This document shows positions 33,601 to 44,000 of a DNA stretch of 64,000 bases, piece by piece. The notes under the pieces were generated by a model. It worked only from the letters and a program-made list of their open reading frames with translations, made no database searches and was not told where the DNA came from. The stretch is taken from assembly GCF_900155435.1 (NCBI RefSeq), contig NZ_LT700212.1:2896487-2960486 (forward strand), given 5' to 3'. Numbering within the stretch: the stretch's first letter is position 1; every line of letters begins with the position of its first letter. Source of the DNA: Actinomyces provencensis. Lineage in GTDB: Bacteria > Actinomycetota > Actinomycetes > Actinomycetales > Actinomycetaceae. The position numbers and the translations under genes are program-made.

Positions 33601-34875
33601 TCATTCGACGATGACGGAGAGCCCGTCGCGGATGACGGTCACCTTCGCGTCCTCACCCTGGGAGGCGAAGGCGCTGGCCAGGGCCGCCTCGAAGGTGGGG
33701 GCGATCTCCATGTGCATGTCGGTGACGAGCTTGGGGTCGACCAGGTCGGAGACGATGATGACGTGGTGGTGGACCAGGATGCGGGCCAGGATCTGGGAGG
33801 TCCACTGGTCCGGCACCGTCTCCAGGCGCGGGGTGTTGATGGCGGCCTCGAGGAACTGCGCGGGGTCGGCCAGGTCGGCGAGGTTGTGGTAGAAACCCTC
33901 CCCGCCGTGACCGTCGGCGCAACCGGCGACCATGATGATGACGCCGCCCTCCTTGTTGGTGGCCTCCGCCGCGGTCACGCCCTTGACGGCCTGGTAGATG
34001 TTCTGGTCCAGGGGGAAGCCGCCGTTGGTGGTGACGGTGATGTCGGAGGGGATCCGGTCCACGTGGGCCAGGCCCGCCACGAAGTCGCACCCGACCTTGT
34101 GGGCCTCGACCATGTCACCGGCGAAGGAGCCGATGATCTTCTTGTCCCCGTCCAGCACCACGTTGACGATGAAGGCGAGGTTCGCGGTGCGCGCCGCGTA
34201 GAGCATGTCCTCGTGGATGGGGTTGTGCGCGAGGTTGCCGGTGCGGGCCTTGTCGGAGTCGATGAACTCCCCCGAGTGGTTCGCCATGATCGTGCGGTAG
34301 GAGGCGACGCCGGGCAGGACGGCCTTGCGGCCCCCGGAGAAGCCGGCGAAGAAGTGGGACTCGATGAAGCCCTCGGCCAGGAGCAGGTCCGCCTCCACGG
34401 CGATGCGGTTGATGATGCAGTCCCCACCCGAGGGCAGCTGCCCGATCTTCACCACGGAGGAGTCGTCGGTGGAGACGTGCATGACGATCTCCTCGTTGTC
34501 GACGATCTCCTGGCCGTACTTGTTGACCAGTTCCTCGTGGGAGGAGGGGCGGTGGAAGCCGGTGGCCACGAGGATGCGGATGCGCGCATCGGGGGCCACG
34601 GAACGGATCCGGCGCAGGATGATGGGCGTGATGATGTGGGAGGGCACCGGGCGGGTGTGGTCGGAGGAGATCAGGACGATGTCCTTCTTGCCCCGGGCGA
34701 GCTCCTCCAGGGTGGGGGACCCGATCGGGTTGTCCAGGGAGGCCTCGACGGTGGCCTCCTCGGAGAGCGGGTTGTGGAAGTCCTCGGCCCGGGAGACCAG
34801 GAGGCCGGCGAAGTTGCGCTCGGGGATGGTGGCCTCGACGGTCCCGTGGTCGTAGGGCAGTGAGAACGTGGGCAT
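33601..34875 (-). CDS. larA: Lactate racemase LarA
   Basis: 424-residue nickel-pincer enzyme interconverting D- and L-lactate (or a related 2-hydroxyacid). The family-defining residues fall at the same numbers as in L. plantarum LarA: Asp72 and Arg75 in SSDHTRPVPSH, His108 in TGFHRPSS, His174 in FIESHFFAGFSGG, Lys184 (pincer attachment) in SGGRKAVLPG and His200 in IMANHSGEF. This makes a functional racemase very likely, though LarA homologues with other 2-hydroxyacid substrates exist. The gene is in an operon with the genes for cofactor synthesis, channel and nickel supply. Confidence 0.94.
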   Translation of the reverse strand: MPTFSLPYDHGTVEATIPERNFAGLLVSRAEDFHNPLSEEATVEASLDNPIGSPTLEELARGKKDIVLISSDHTRPVPSHIITPIILRRIRSVAPDARIRILVATGFHRPSSHEELVNKYGQEIVDNEEIVMHVSTDDSSVVKIGQLPSGGDCIINRIAVEADLLLAEGFIESHFFAGFSGGRKAVLPGVASYRTIMANHSGEFIDSDKARTGNLAHNPIHEDMLYAARTANLAFIVNVVLDGDKKIIGSFAGDMVEAHKVGCDFVAGLAHVDRIPSDITVTTNGGFPLDQNIYQAVKGVTAAEATNKEGGVIIMVAGCADGHGGEGFYHNLADLADPAQFLEAAINTPRLETVPDQWTSQILARILVHHHVIIVSDLVDPKLVTDMHMEIAPTFEAALASAFASQGEDAKVTVIRDGLSVIVE

Positions 34876-35009
34876 GGGTTCCTCCTGGGGTACTGGCTGG
34901 TGCTGGCTGGTGCTGGTGGGAGTCGGCTGGTGGGTCAGGGGTCGGGGGTGGGGGGTGCGGGGGTGCGGCGGTCGCCGACGAGGGCGGGGCCGGTGGCCGG
35001 GTCGGGTCC

Positions 35010-35672
35010 TCAGGTCCGCGGGGCGGTGATCTGGGCGGCGAGGTGGCCCCCGCCGTAGCCGTTGTCGATGTTGACCACGCCGATGCCCGGGGCACAGGCG
35101 TTGAGCATGGTGAGCAGCGGGGCCAGGCCACCGAAGGCGGCGCCGTAGCCCACCGAGGTCGGCACCGCCACGACGGGTGCGGACACGAGGCCCGCGATGA
35201 GGCCGGGCAGTGCGCCGTCCATGCCGGCCACGACCACGACGACTCCGGCGGCGCGGAAGGTGTCGAGCCTGTCCAGGGTGCGGTGCACGCCGGCGATGCC
35301 GACGTCCGCCACCAGCTCGGCCCGGCGGCCCAGGTAGCGGGCCGTGAGCAGCGCCTCGCGGGCGACGGGGAGGTCCGAGGTGCCGGCGCAGGCCACGACC
35401 ACCGACTCACCGGTGGGCTCGGGCGGCTCCGGTGGCCAGGCGAGCAGGCGGGCGACCGGGTCGTGGTGGGCGTCGGGCAGCTGGGAGAGCACCGCCCGGG
35501 CCCGCTCGGGGTCCGCCCTCGTGAAGAGGTGGGTCTGTTCGGGGTGGTCGCGCACGAGCGCGGCGATGGTCGCCACGTCCTCGGGTGACTTGCCCTCGCA
35601 GTAGACGGCCTCGGGGTATCCGCGCCGGTGGTGGCGGTCGAGGTCGAGGTCGGCGATCCGGTCCTCAGGCAT
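35010..35672 (-). CDS. larB: LarB, pyridinium-3,5-biscarboxylic acid mononucleotide synthase
   Basis: 220-residue first enzyme of nickel-pincer cofactor synthesis, which carboxylates and hydrolyses nicotinic acid adenine dinucleotide. After an N-terminal segment (GYPEAVYCEGKSPEDVATIA) comes a PurE-like carboxylase domain with ACAGTSDLPVAREALLTARY, VVAGMDGALPGLIAGLV and VPTSVGYGAAFGG. The ATG at 35672 overlaps the end of larE by 8 nt; the long in-frame extension upstream is the shadow of larE. A 134-bp gap with a repeated CTGGCTGGTG sequence separates it from larA. Confidence 0.93.
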   Translation of the reverse strand: MPEDRIADLDLDRHHRRGYPEAVYCEGKSPEDVATIAALVRDHPEQTHLFTRADPERARAVLSQLPDAHHDPVARLLAWPPEPPEPTGESVVVACAGTSDLPVAREALLTARYLGRRAELVADVGIAGVHRTLDRLDTFRAAGVVVVVAGMDGALPGLIAGLVSAPVVAVPTSVGYGAAFGGLAPLLTMLNACAPGIGVVNIDNGYGGGHLAAQITAPRT

Positions 35673-36525
35673 GGAGGCCCTCCCGCAGCAGGCTGAGGCT
35701 GAAGAGGCCGGACTGGATGCCGGCCAGGTCGACGGTGACGTGGGTGAAGCCCGCCTCCCGGACGCCGGTGAGCATCCGGTGGCGCAGGTCCTCGTCGGCC
35801 AGGCGGGCGAGCTCGGCGGCGGGCAGCTCGATGCGGGCGATGTCGCCGTGGTGGCGCACGCGGCAGTCGGAGAAGCCCTGGGCGCGGACCACGGACTCCG
35901 CGTCCTCCACCTGGCGGAGCTTGAGGGGGGTGACCTCCTGGCCGTGGGGGATGCGCGAGGCGAGGCACGGTGCTGCGGGCTTGTCTGCCACGGACAGCCC
36001 GAGGGCCCGGGCCAGAGAGCGCACGCGGACCTTGGTGAGGCCCGCCTCGGCCAGGGGGCGCAGGACGCGGTGCTCGGTGGCGGCCCGCCCACCGGGGCGG
36101 TCGGGGGCCAGGGAGTCGTCGGCGTTCTCGCCGTAGGCGACGGCGTCGAGGTGGTGCTGGGCCACGACCGAGTCGTCGATGGTGCGGAACAGGGCGGACT
36201 TGCAGTGGTAGCAGCGGTCCAGCGCGTTGACGCGGTAGGCGGGCAGGTCGGTCTCGCCGGGGTCGAACTCCAGGAGCTCCACGCCGATGTCGGCGGCGAG
36301 GTCCCGGGCGATGTCGCGCTCGTGGGAGGCCAGAGAGGCGGAGACCCCGAGCAGCGCGACCACGTGGTCGGTGCCGAGTTCGCGGGCGGCGACGGCCAGG
36401 AGGAGGGCCGAGTCCACGCCGCCGGAGAAGGCGACGCCGAGACGGCCGATGCCGGTCATCTCTGCGGCCAGGGCATCGTAGGACTGCTGGTCGGGGGCGG
36501 GGAGGGAGGTCGTGGAACTGCGCAC
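35665..36525 (-). CDS. larE: LarE, ATP-dependent sacrificial sulfur transferase
   Basis: 286-residue PP-loop enzyme that adds sulfur to both carboxylates of the LarB product. The ATP-pyrophosphatase loop is GVAFSGGVDSALLL (about 30-43). RCYHCKSALF and APCLASRIPHGQEV follow; the Cys at 187 is probably the one that gives up its sulfur (Cys176 in L. plantarum). The start is the GTG at 36525, although a Met at residue 23 just before the PP-loop is an alternative. It is the first gene of the operon, and the 78-bp gap to the divergent IS630-like gene holds the promoter. Confidence 0.93.
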   Translation of the reverse strand: MRSSTTSLPAPDQQSYDALAAEMTGIGRLGVAFSGGVDSALLLAVAARELGTDHVVALLGVSASLASHERDIARDLAADIGVELLEFDPGETDLPAYRVNALDRCYHCKSALFRTIDDSVVAQHHLDAVAYGENADDSLAPDRPGGRAATEHRVLRPLAEAGLTKVRVRSLARALGLSVADKPAAPCLASRIPHGQEVTPLKLRQVEDAESVVRAQGFSDCRVRHHGDIARIELPAAELARLADEDLRHRMLTGVREAGFTHVTVDLAGIQSGLFSLSLLREGLHA

Positions 36526-36603
36526 GTCAAGAATGCTACGATTGGCGTCGTTTCAAATAACTGGTTGTTCGGGGCATCCCGCTGGCCTCCGAGAGGTGGG
36601 ATC
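36526..36603. promoter_or_regulatory. Divergent promoter between larE and the IS630-like gene
   Basis: 78 bases, clearly AT-richer than its surroundings around 36535-36570 (for example TTTCAAATAACTGG). It is the only place for promoters of both the lar operon and the divergent gene. No -10/-35 pair with normal spacing could be fixed by eye. Confidence 0.6.
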
Positions 36604-37746
36604 GTGAGCCACACCGCACCTCCCCTGGAGGTCTCGGCACCCAGGCGCGCCGTGATCGCGCAGGTCGCGGCGGATCCGGCGGTGTCGGCCCGTGACGCGG
36701 TCCACGCCCGGGTGCTGCTCGCCGCCGCCGAGGGGGCGACCAACGCCGACAACGCGCGCCGCCACGGGGTGTCGGTGGGCACGGTGTCGGCCTGGCGGCG
36801 CGCTTTCGAGGCGGAGGGTCTGGCCAGGTTCGGGCAGGTCAGACAGGGTCGGGGACGTCGGGGCACGATCCCGGGACTGACACTGGGGGAGGTCATCCAG
36901 GCGATCGGGCGCAACGACCGCGCTGCTCACCCCCAGACCGCACGCGAGCTCGCGGTCCACCTGGGGGTGTCGGAGAGCACACTGCGGAGGGTCCGGTGTG
37001 ATCTTGGTCTTGTCCGAGGATCGGACGGTCGCGCGGAGCTCCCCGGTCCGCCGTTGACACCCCACCACGTGGAGGTCTGCGGGCTCAAGGTCACCCCGGA
37101 GGGGCTCGCACTGGCCGTCTCCCTGGACCCCCTGAGCCATGGGCGACTCGTGGAGGTCCTCGACGGGGACGGGGTCGCGGACGGGGCGGTGGGTACGGCG
37201 GGAGGCACGGCGGGAGGGGCGTTGTCCGGTGCCCGAGGAGCGGAGCGTGGGCGGCGTCTCCCGACTCCGGTCCTGGTCCTGATCGCCGCCCTGGAGGTCA
37301 TGCAGGCTGCGGTCGGGGTCCTCGGCGGAGAGGTCGCGGTCAGCGGCGCGACGGCCCCGGTGTCCCGGGTCGACCGGCACCATCCCCGGTATGCGGGGGG
37401 ACTCCTGGAGGACCTCGCGACCCGGGTGCCCTCCGCCCTGCGGATCCTGGTGGTGTCAGCCGACTACTCGTGGCCGAGGATCCCTGACGGTCGGGTCCAC
37501 CTGCGGGAGGTGGCGCGTGGGTCGTGGCTGTCCGAGGTCGCCCGGGTCCTGCGCCCCTTGGGGGTCGGCGTGGCCGGGAGGCGCCAGTTCGACTGCCTGG
37601 AGGACCTGGTGGGCGCGGTGGACGACCACCTCGGGGACGGCCTGGAGGAGGGGGCGGACTTCGACTGGCGTGCCGCCCGGGACCACCTGATCGCTGGGCC
37701 GCTGAGGTCCAGGCTGGACCTCCTCACCCGCACCGAGTTCTTCTGA
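36604..37746 (+). CDS. Domesticated-looking IS630-type transposase derivative; candidate lar regulator
   Basis: 380 residues from a GTG with GAGAGGTGGG just upstream. Residues 30-135 are the IS630-type tandem HTH: HARVLLAAAEGATNADNARR HGVSVGTVSAWRR, then ARELAVHLGVSESTLRRVRC DLGL. The rest follows the IS630 DDE domain in order, but without its catalytic residues. Where the family has (V/C)VDEK it reads VSLDP (172-176). The D-N-Y of the second motif reads SADYSW (285-290). The SWLNQVE motif reads SWLSEVARVL (307-316), so the Glu is Ala. A Gly/Ala-rich insert lies at 188-215. The frame is intact and no terminal repeats are visible. Divergence from larE suggests use as a DNA-binding regulator; this is inference. 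Confidence 0.75.
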   Translation: MSHTAPPLEVSAPRRAVIAQVAADPAVSARDAVHARVLLAAAEGATNADNARRHGVSVGTVSAWRRAFEAEGLARFGQVRQGRGRRGTIPGLTLGEVIQAIGRNDRAAHPQTARELAVHLGVSESTLRRVRCDLGLVRGSDGRAELPGPPLTPHHVEVCGLKVTPEGLALAVSLDPLSHGRLVEVLDGDGVADGAVGTAGGTAGGALSGARGAERGRRLPTPVLVLIAALEVMQAAVGVLGGEVAVSGATAPVSRVDRHHPRYAGGLLEDLATRVPSALRILVVSADYSWPRIPDGRVHLREVARGSWLSEVARVLRPLGVGVAGRRQFDCLEDLVGAVDDHLGDGLEEGADFDWRAARDHLIAGPLRSRLDLLTRTEFF

Positions 37747-37862
37747 GGGAGACTGTGGATCGTTCCGGGTCCCGGTGGGTCCACGAGTGGCGCGCAGGGT
37801 CGACGGGGGTGGATCCTGCCACCGCCGGCTCTTCCGGTACGAGGGTTGATGAGGGAACGGGA

Positions 37863-39250
37863 GTGGAGTCCGTGCGCAGGGACACCGGAGAGGTGCCGAA
37901 CGGTCCGCACGAGGAGCAGGGACAGGTGTCCCCGCGACTGGAGGACCCCCTGGAGGAGCGCCTGGAGTTCCTCCTGCAGTTGGGGTGCGGCCTGCTGGAG
38001 TCGGGACAGAAGGCTGCGAGCACGCGCTACCTGGTGGCCACCTGCGGCAGGGGGCTGGGCCTCCAGGGCATGAAGGCCATGACCCGGGGGCGGATGCTCC
38101 GCGTGGGTGCCCAGGGACCCGACGGGACCCCCGGATCCTGTCCGCCCCGGCCAACACCTTCGACGTCATCGACTGCACGAGGGCGCGGGACCTGGCCCGC
38201 CTCGTCGAGGAGGTCGACCGCCCCGACGCCGAGCCCCTGACCGGACCGGAGGCGGAGTCCTTCCTGGCGAACGGGCGGGAGGAGGTTCCCCGACTGCGCA
38301 GTCGGGGCACGCCCTGGTGGGTGGTGACCTTGGGGCTCACCCTGCTGGCGTTCTTCATCAGCATGCAGGTGGGCATCAACTGGCGTGCCTGGGTCGCGGC
38401 AGCCGTGGTGCAGGTCGCCTCGTCCCTGGTCGGGTTCGCGGTCGCGCCCCTGCGCGCGCCCCGCCTCGTGGTGGTGGCCGCGCAGGCCTGCGCGGGAGGG
38501 GCCCTGGCCACGGCGCTGGTCCAGATGGATCTCGTCGACCCGGTGGGTGCCGCAGCCGCCATCGCGGTGAACTGGCTGCTGCTCCTGCCGCTGCCCCAGA
38601 TGGTCAACGCGGTGATGGACCTCCTCAGCTTCGACCGGCGCATGGCGCTCGTGCGCCTCTCGCGTGTGGCCCTTGCCGTGGGCGGCCTCGTCATCGGTGG
38701 GGCCTTCACGTTCCTGCTGGGGGAGTCCCTCGGGATGGCCCACCCGCGTCTGGACACCCTGCCCGGCATGCCGTGGTACCTGGTGCTGGTGTTCTCCGCG
38801 CTCGCGGCCGTGGGCAATGCCTTCGCCAACGGCGGCCGATTCTCCCTGGCGGTCCCCGCAGCGGTCACCGGCTTCGCCACCGCCGGGGTGAACCAGGTGC
38901 TGCTGCTGGTCGTGGGCCTGCCTACCCTGGCGGCGAACACGATCTCCGCGTTCGTCCTGGGGATCCTCGCCGGCATCTATGCCGTGCGGGCCGGGTATCC
39001 CCAGCAGGTGCTGGCCCTCATGGGCATCACCGGCGCCCTGCTGCCCGGGATCCCGGTGTTCTTCGGGATCCTCCAGGAGATGGGGCAGGGGTCGGGCCTG
39101 CCGTGGTTCGGGCAGGCGGCCCTCATCATGCTGGGCATCGGCGTGGGCGTCGGCATCGGGTCGTTCCTGTACGAGGCCGTGCGACTGGCCGCGCTCTGGG
39201 TCGTGCACAAGGTGGCGCGGGTCGGGCGGCGGGGCAAGGTGGCCGGCTGA
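37863..39250 (+). pseudogene. ThrE-type threonine/serine exporter with a frameshift
   Basis: Membrane exporter of the ThrE (DUF1212) family. The N-terminal cytosolic part starts at a GTG at 37863 and contains EERLEFLLQLGCGLLESGQK and AMTRGRMLRVGAQGPDGT. The remainder (ILSAPANTFDVIDCTRARDL ... about ten membrane segments to KVARVGRRGKVAG) is in a different frame. The two halves join naturally if one base is added in the CCCCC run at 38127-38131. It is either a true 1-bp deletion that inactivates the gene or a sequencing error in a homopolymer. Without it the protein would be about 462 residues, normal for the family. Confidence 0.8.
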
Positions 39251-39470
39251 TCCCCCGCACGAGCATGCCGCCCGTTCCCGGCCAAGTGTCGGCGCACGGA
39301 AGGGATGCTGATCGGCTTCGGGAACACTCCGACGATGAACTCGGTCCCTCACGTGAAGTGGGAGTTCATCACATTTCCGTCCCGGGGTCGGCGTCGGAGA
39401 AGAGCGCGTACCGATAAGGTGGACAGGACGTACCACACGGGAGTGGGTCATAACGGGGAGGTGACGCGTC

Positions 39471-40745
39471 ATGCGGTTGGGGGCGAACCAACCGCGAATC
39501 GGCACGTTCAACGAGCGGGTCATCCTGGATGCGCTGCGGCGCGCGCCCGGCCAGAGTCTGACCGAGTTGTCCTCGACCACTGGGCTGGCCGTTCCGACGG
39601 TCTCCGGTCTGCTCAAGCAGCTCACGTCGAGGGGACTCGTCTCAGCGATCGGCACTCAGAGGGTGGAGCGAGGGCGACCGAGGACGAGGCTTGCCCTTGT
39701 CCCCGAGGCGAGGTTCAGCGTCGGCATCCATCTGGACCCGACCGTCATCACCATCGCCTTGCTGGATCTGGCGGGCAGGGCCCGCTCCACGCGCCTGGAA
39801 CAGGGTGCGCTCGATGACCCGCCCGACGTGGTGATCGAGCGCATCGTTGCGTCGACGGCTTCGATGATCGCCGCCGAGGGAGTCGACCGCTCACGGATCG
39901 TGGGTGCCGGAGTCGCAAGTCCGGGTCCCATCGATCTGACCGGAGGACGGCTCGTGGATCCACCGTGGCTGCCGGGATGGCAGGGAGTGGCCCTGCGTGA
40001 GGAACTCGAAGAGGGCCTCGAGATGAGTGTTCTCTTCGAGAAGGACACGACTGCGGCAGTGGTGGGGGAGACCTGGTTGCGGCGCGAGGACGGCGATGTG
40101 AACGTCCTCCTGTTCGTGTACGTCGGTGTCGGTATTGGTGTGGGAGTCACCACCACGGGCGAGGTCATGCGGGGATCGACCGGCAATGCCGGTGAGATCG
40201 GGGGGTTCTTCGAGCCTGCTGCCGATGAACCGGTCTTTCCCCCGTCGGTGACGGCGGCGTCGTCCAGCGTCGATCCCTCCTACCTGGTGGCCTGGGCCCG
40301 AGATCTCGGCATCCTGGAGGACCGTGTCGTGGAACCGGCGGAGGTCGCCGGGGACCCCGCGGTGAAGAGGAGCTCCCTTCCGCAGCTGGCCGACATCGAC
40401 CACGCCTTCAGTGAGCTCTGTGATGAGGCGGACTCCGGTGAGCCGCGGGCTCTGCAGCTGATGACGGCTGCTGGTGCCAAGGTCGCCAGGATGGTCGAGG
40501 TCCTGACCGACCTCATGGATGTCGACACGGTGGTGATGGGTGGTCCGTACTGGGGACGTGTGCAGTCCTTCTACGAACCGGAGATCCGGGAACGTCTGTC
40601 GCAGCGTCGACGTGGACAGGTGCGGAGAAGGCTCACCCTGTCCAGCTCGTTGATGGGCGAGAGTGCGGGAGCAATCGGGGCCGCTGCGATGGTCCTCGAC
40701 GAACGGTACGTACCCCGGGCGGCGATGCTCGCAGTCGATGACTGA
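39471..40745 (+). CDS. ROK-family transcriptional repressor
   Basis: 424-residue sugar-sensing repressor. An N-terminal winged helix (FNERVILDALRRAPGQSLTE, then VPTVSGLLKQLTSRGLV) is followed by the ROK kinase-like domain (VGAGVASPGPIDL; EKDTTAAVVGETW; YVGVGIGVGVTTTG; TGNAGEIGG). The Cys-rich zinc site usually following the GEIGH motif in ROK proteins is absent: the equivalent reads GEIGGFFEPAADEPVFPP with no Cys. GGGGAGGTGA precedes the ATG. It is transcribed toward the mannosidase-ABC operon and probably controls it, with a mannose-containing sugar as likely inducer. Confidence 0.9.
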   Translation: MRLGANQPRIGTFNERVILDALRRAPGQSLTELSSTTGLAVPTVSGLLKQLTSRGLVSAIGTQRVERGRPRTRLALVPEARFSVGIHLDPTVITIALLDLAGRARSTRLEQGALDDPPDVVIERIVASTASMIAAEGVDRSRIVGAGVASPGPIDLTGGRLVDPPWLPGWQGVALREELEEGLEMSVLFEKDTTAAVVGETWLRREDGDVNVLLFVYVGVGIGVGVTTTGEVMRGSTGNAGEIGGFFEPAADEPVFPPSVTAASSSVDPSYLVAWARDLGILEDRVVEPAEVAGDPAVKRSSLPQLADIDHAFSELCDEADSGEPRALQLMTAAGAKVARMVEVLTDLMDVDTVVMGGPYWGRVQSFYEPEIRERLSQRRRGQVRRRLTLSSSLMGESAGAIGAAAMVLDERYVPRAAMLAVDD

Positions 40746-40944
40746 GACTCCAGGGTCTGGCCCATGGTGTGAGTGCCCCCGGCTCACCGGGAGCAGGTGG
40801 CGGTGGCGGCTGTTGCCCCGGGGTGGGACGGCTCCAGGAGGAGTGCGCCCCGTCTGAACGCTCCGCAGTGCAGTGCGCCCCAGTGGTGGCCTTCGGCCGG
40901 TGCTGGGCGGAGTCAATCGTTACCCGAATGAGATCTGGAACCCT

Positions 40945-40971
40945 CACCCGCTTAATTTCGGGTGTCATAAT
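40945..40971 (+). promoter_or_regulatory. Candidate operator and -10 box for the mannosidase operon
   Basis: CACCCG (40945-40950) is inverted at 40959-40964 (CGGGTG) around CTTAATTT, directly before a CATAAT -10-like box (40966-40971). The start codon is 48 nt downstream. The layout fits repressor binding over the promoter, perhaps by the ROK protein. Confidence 0.5.
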
Positions 40972-41018
40972 AAAGATCGCACAGGGCGACACACGTCACA
41001 CAGCAAGGAGGCTGTCGA

Positions 41019-44000
41019 GTGTTCAGAGACGACGACGCAACCCGTAGGCGACTGGCACGGTTGGAGCGGGAGTGGGTGCGTCCCGCCCGCGTTCTCGAGC
41101 GTGCCGATGTCGAGGTGACGAAGTGGGATGTCCCGGATGAACCGGTGTCCTTCGACGTCGCGACCGGTCAGGACTTCGAGGCGTTCACCGTGGGTGACCC
41201 CTGGTCCAGGCCGTGGGGGACATCGTGGTTCCACCTGCGCGGAGTGGTCCCGCAGGCGTGGGCGGATCGGTCGGACCGGACTCGCCACGAACTCGTGGTC
41301 GACCTCGGTTTTTCACCGGTGCAACCCGGCTTCCAGGCCGAGGGGACCGTCTACCGCCCTGACGGTTCCGTGGTGAAGGGCCTGGAGCCACTGAACTGCT
41401 GGGTGCCGATCGACGCCGGGCCGGGGGAGACCTTCGAGTTCTACGTCGAGGCCGCATCGAACCCCCAGGTCATGAAGGAGGACTGGACGACCCCCTCCGA
41501 GCTCGGTCTGAAGGAGACGGCTGGCACGGACCCGATCTACTGGGTCCGCACCATTGAACTGCAGAGGGTCGACACCGTCGTTGAGAGGTTCCTGGCGGAG
41601 GCCGAGCTCCTCGACGGGTGGGTTGACCAGCTTGCGTCGGACTCCCCGCGCCGTGAGGGCATCCTGGCAGCGCTGCAGGGTGCAGTTGACGCGCTGGATC
41701 CCGACGACGTTGCCGGGACGGTGGAGGCGGCGCGCGCTGCCCTCGGTCCTGCACTCGCCTCACCTGCTGTCGCGTCGGCGGGCGACGTCGTCGCGGTGGG
41801 ACACGCCCACATCGACTCAGCCTGGCTGTGGCCGATCCGGGAGACCATGCGCAAGGTCGTACGGACCTTCTCCAATGCCCTGGAACTGATGGATGAGGAC
41901 CCGGACTTCGTCTTCGCTGCCTCTTCCGCCCAACAGTACGAGTGGGTGCGCCAGACGCATCCCGACGTCTTCGAACGCATCAAGGCCCGTGTTGCCGAGG
42001 GCCGGTGGGTGATCGTCGGTGGCCAGTGGGTCGAGTCCGATCCCTACATGATCGGTGGGGAGGCCTTCATCCGGCAGTTCTCCGAGGCGCAGTCCTACTT
42101 CCGTGAACACTTCGGGGTGGAGGCCAAGGAGGTCTGGCTGCCGGATTCCTTCGGATACTCGGCGAACCTTCCGGGTATCGCCGCCCACGTCGGCATCCGC
42201 TGGATGCTCACCCAGAAGCTCTCCTGGAACGACACGAACACGTTCCCCCACCACACGTTCTGGTGGGAAGGACTCGACGGGTCGAGGTTGTTCACTCACT
42301 TCCCTCCCGTGGACACCTACAACTCGATGCTCACACCGGAGGAGATGCACCACAGTGAGGCCGGCTTCCGTGACGGGGGTGCGGCCTCGATGACGCTCGC
42401 TCCCTTCGGGTACGGCGACGGTGGAGGCGGTCCCACCCGCGAGATCATCGAACGCGCTCACCTGCAGGCCGATCTCGAGGGCTCTCCGCGGGTGCGGATG
42501 GCCTCACCTGAGACCTTCTTCGAGGAGGCGGAGGCTGACTACCCGCAGGCTCCTGTGTGGCTCGGGGAGCTGTACCTGGAGAACCACCGCGGCGTGCTCA
42601 CCTCCCAGCACCGCACCAAGCGTGGCAACAGGAAGACCGAGCACCTGCTGGGTGAGGCGGAGCTGTGGGCAGCCACCGCTGCTGTCCGACTGGGTGTTGC
42701 GTACCCGCACGAGGAGCTCCACGAGCTGTGGCGCACGGTCCTGCTCCACCAGTTCCACGACATCCTTCCCGGTTCCTCTATCGCGTGGGTCCACCGTGAG
42801 GCGGAGCAGACGTACGCGGAGGTCGAGTCCCGTCTGGAGGAGCTGATCGCTGGGTCCCTGGCCGCCCTCGCCGGTGAGGGTGAGCAGGAGATGGTGGCGA
42901 ACGCAGGAGCCTTTGCCGTTGCGGGAGTCCCCGGCGGCGCGGTGGTCCCATCCGTGACAGGCGGGGCAGCGGCGGTCACCGTCACCGGCGACGAGGAGGG
43001 GTGGATCATCGACAACGACGTGATCCGTCTCCGCATCGACCTGCACGGGCTCGTGACGTCCCTGGTTGACCTGACCCGGGAGCGGGAGGTCGTCCCCGCG
43101 GGACAGCGCCTGGGAGAACTTGTCCTGCACCGCGACATCCCCACCGACTGGGACGCCTGGAACATCGACCTCGACCACTTCGCCCACACCCGTGTCATCG
43201 ACTCGGTGGAGGACATCGAAGTCGGCACGGACGAGGTCGACGGATCGGCATGGGTGCGTGTGTCGCGCTCGGACAGGGCGAGCAGGTACGTCCAAACGCT
43301 GCGCGTGCCCGTGGGGGAGCCACGGGTCGAGTTCACCACCGGGGTCGAGTGGCACGAGCGGCACAAGCTCCTCAAGCTGGAACTGCCCGTTGCCGTCCAC
43401 ACCGACCACGCCCAGTCCGACATCCAGTTCGGCCATGTCGACCGCCCGATCCACACGAACACCTCCTGGGACTGGGCCCGCTTCGAGACGGTGGGCCTGC
43501 GCTGGGTGCGGGTGGCGGAGCCCGACTTCGGGATCGCGGTGACCAATGACCAGACCTATGGGCACTCCTTCGTGCGCGAGAAGGGTGAGGACGGGGTGTC
43601 CGTCCGGATCGGGGAGTCCCTGCTGCGCGCCCCCATGGCACCCGACCCCGATGCCGATCAGGGACATCACCTCCTGCGCACCACTGTCGTGGTCGGGGCA
43701 GGTGTCCCGGACGCGGTCCGGGAGGGCATCCGTGTGAATGTGCCGGTGCGCACGCTCCATGGCCGACGCGAGGTCTCGCCACTGGTGGTCGTCGGGAGCG
43801 GGAACGCCCTGGTCGATGCCGTGAAGATCGCCGACGACGCGAGCGGAGACCTGGTGGTGCGACTGCACGAGACGCTGGGTGGGCGGACCGAAGTGCTCCT
43901 GCACGTCGATGCGCCGGTGTCCGAAGCGCGCCTGACCGACGGCCTCGAGCGTCCGCTCGAGGAGGCCGCAGAGGTGAGCGTGGAGGAGGGGACCGTGTCG

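Noticed and set aside
30873..34863. Long plus-strand frames over larC and larA
   Set aside because: Val/Gly/Arg-rich antisense of the lar genes, whose active-site residues are fully conserved on the minus strand.
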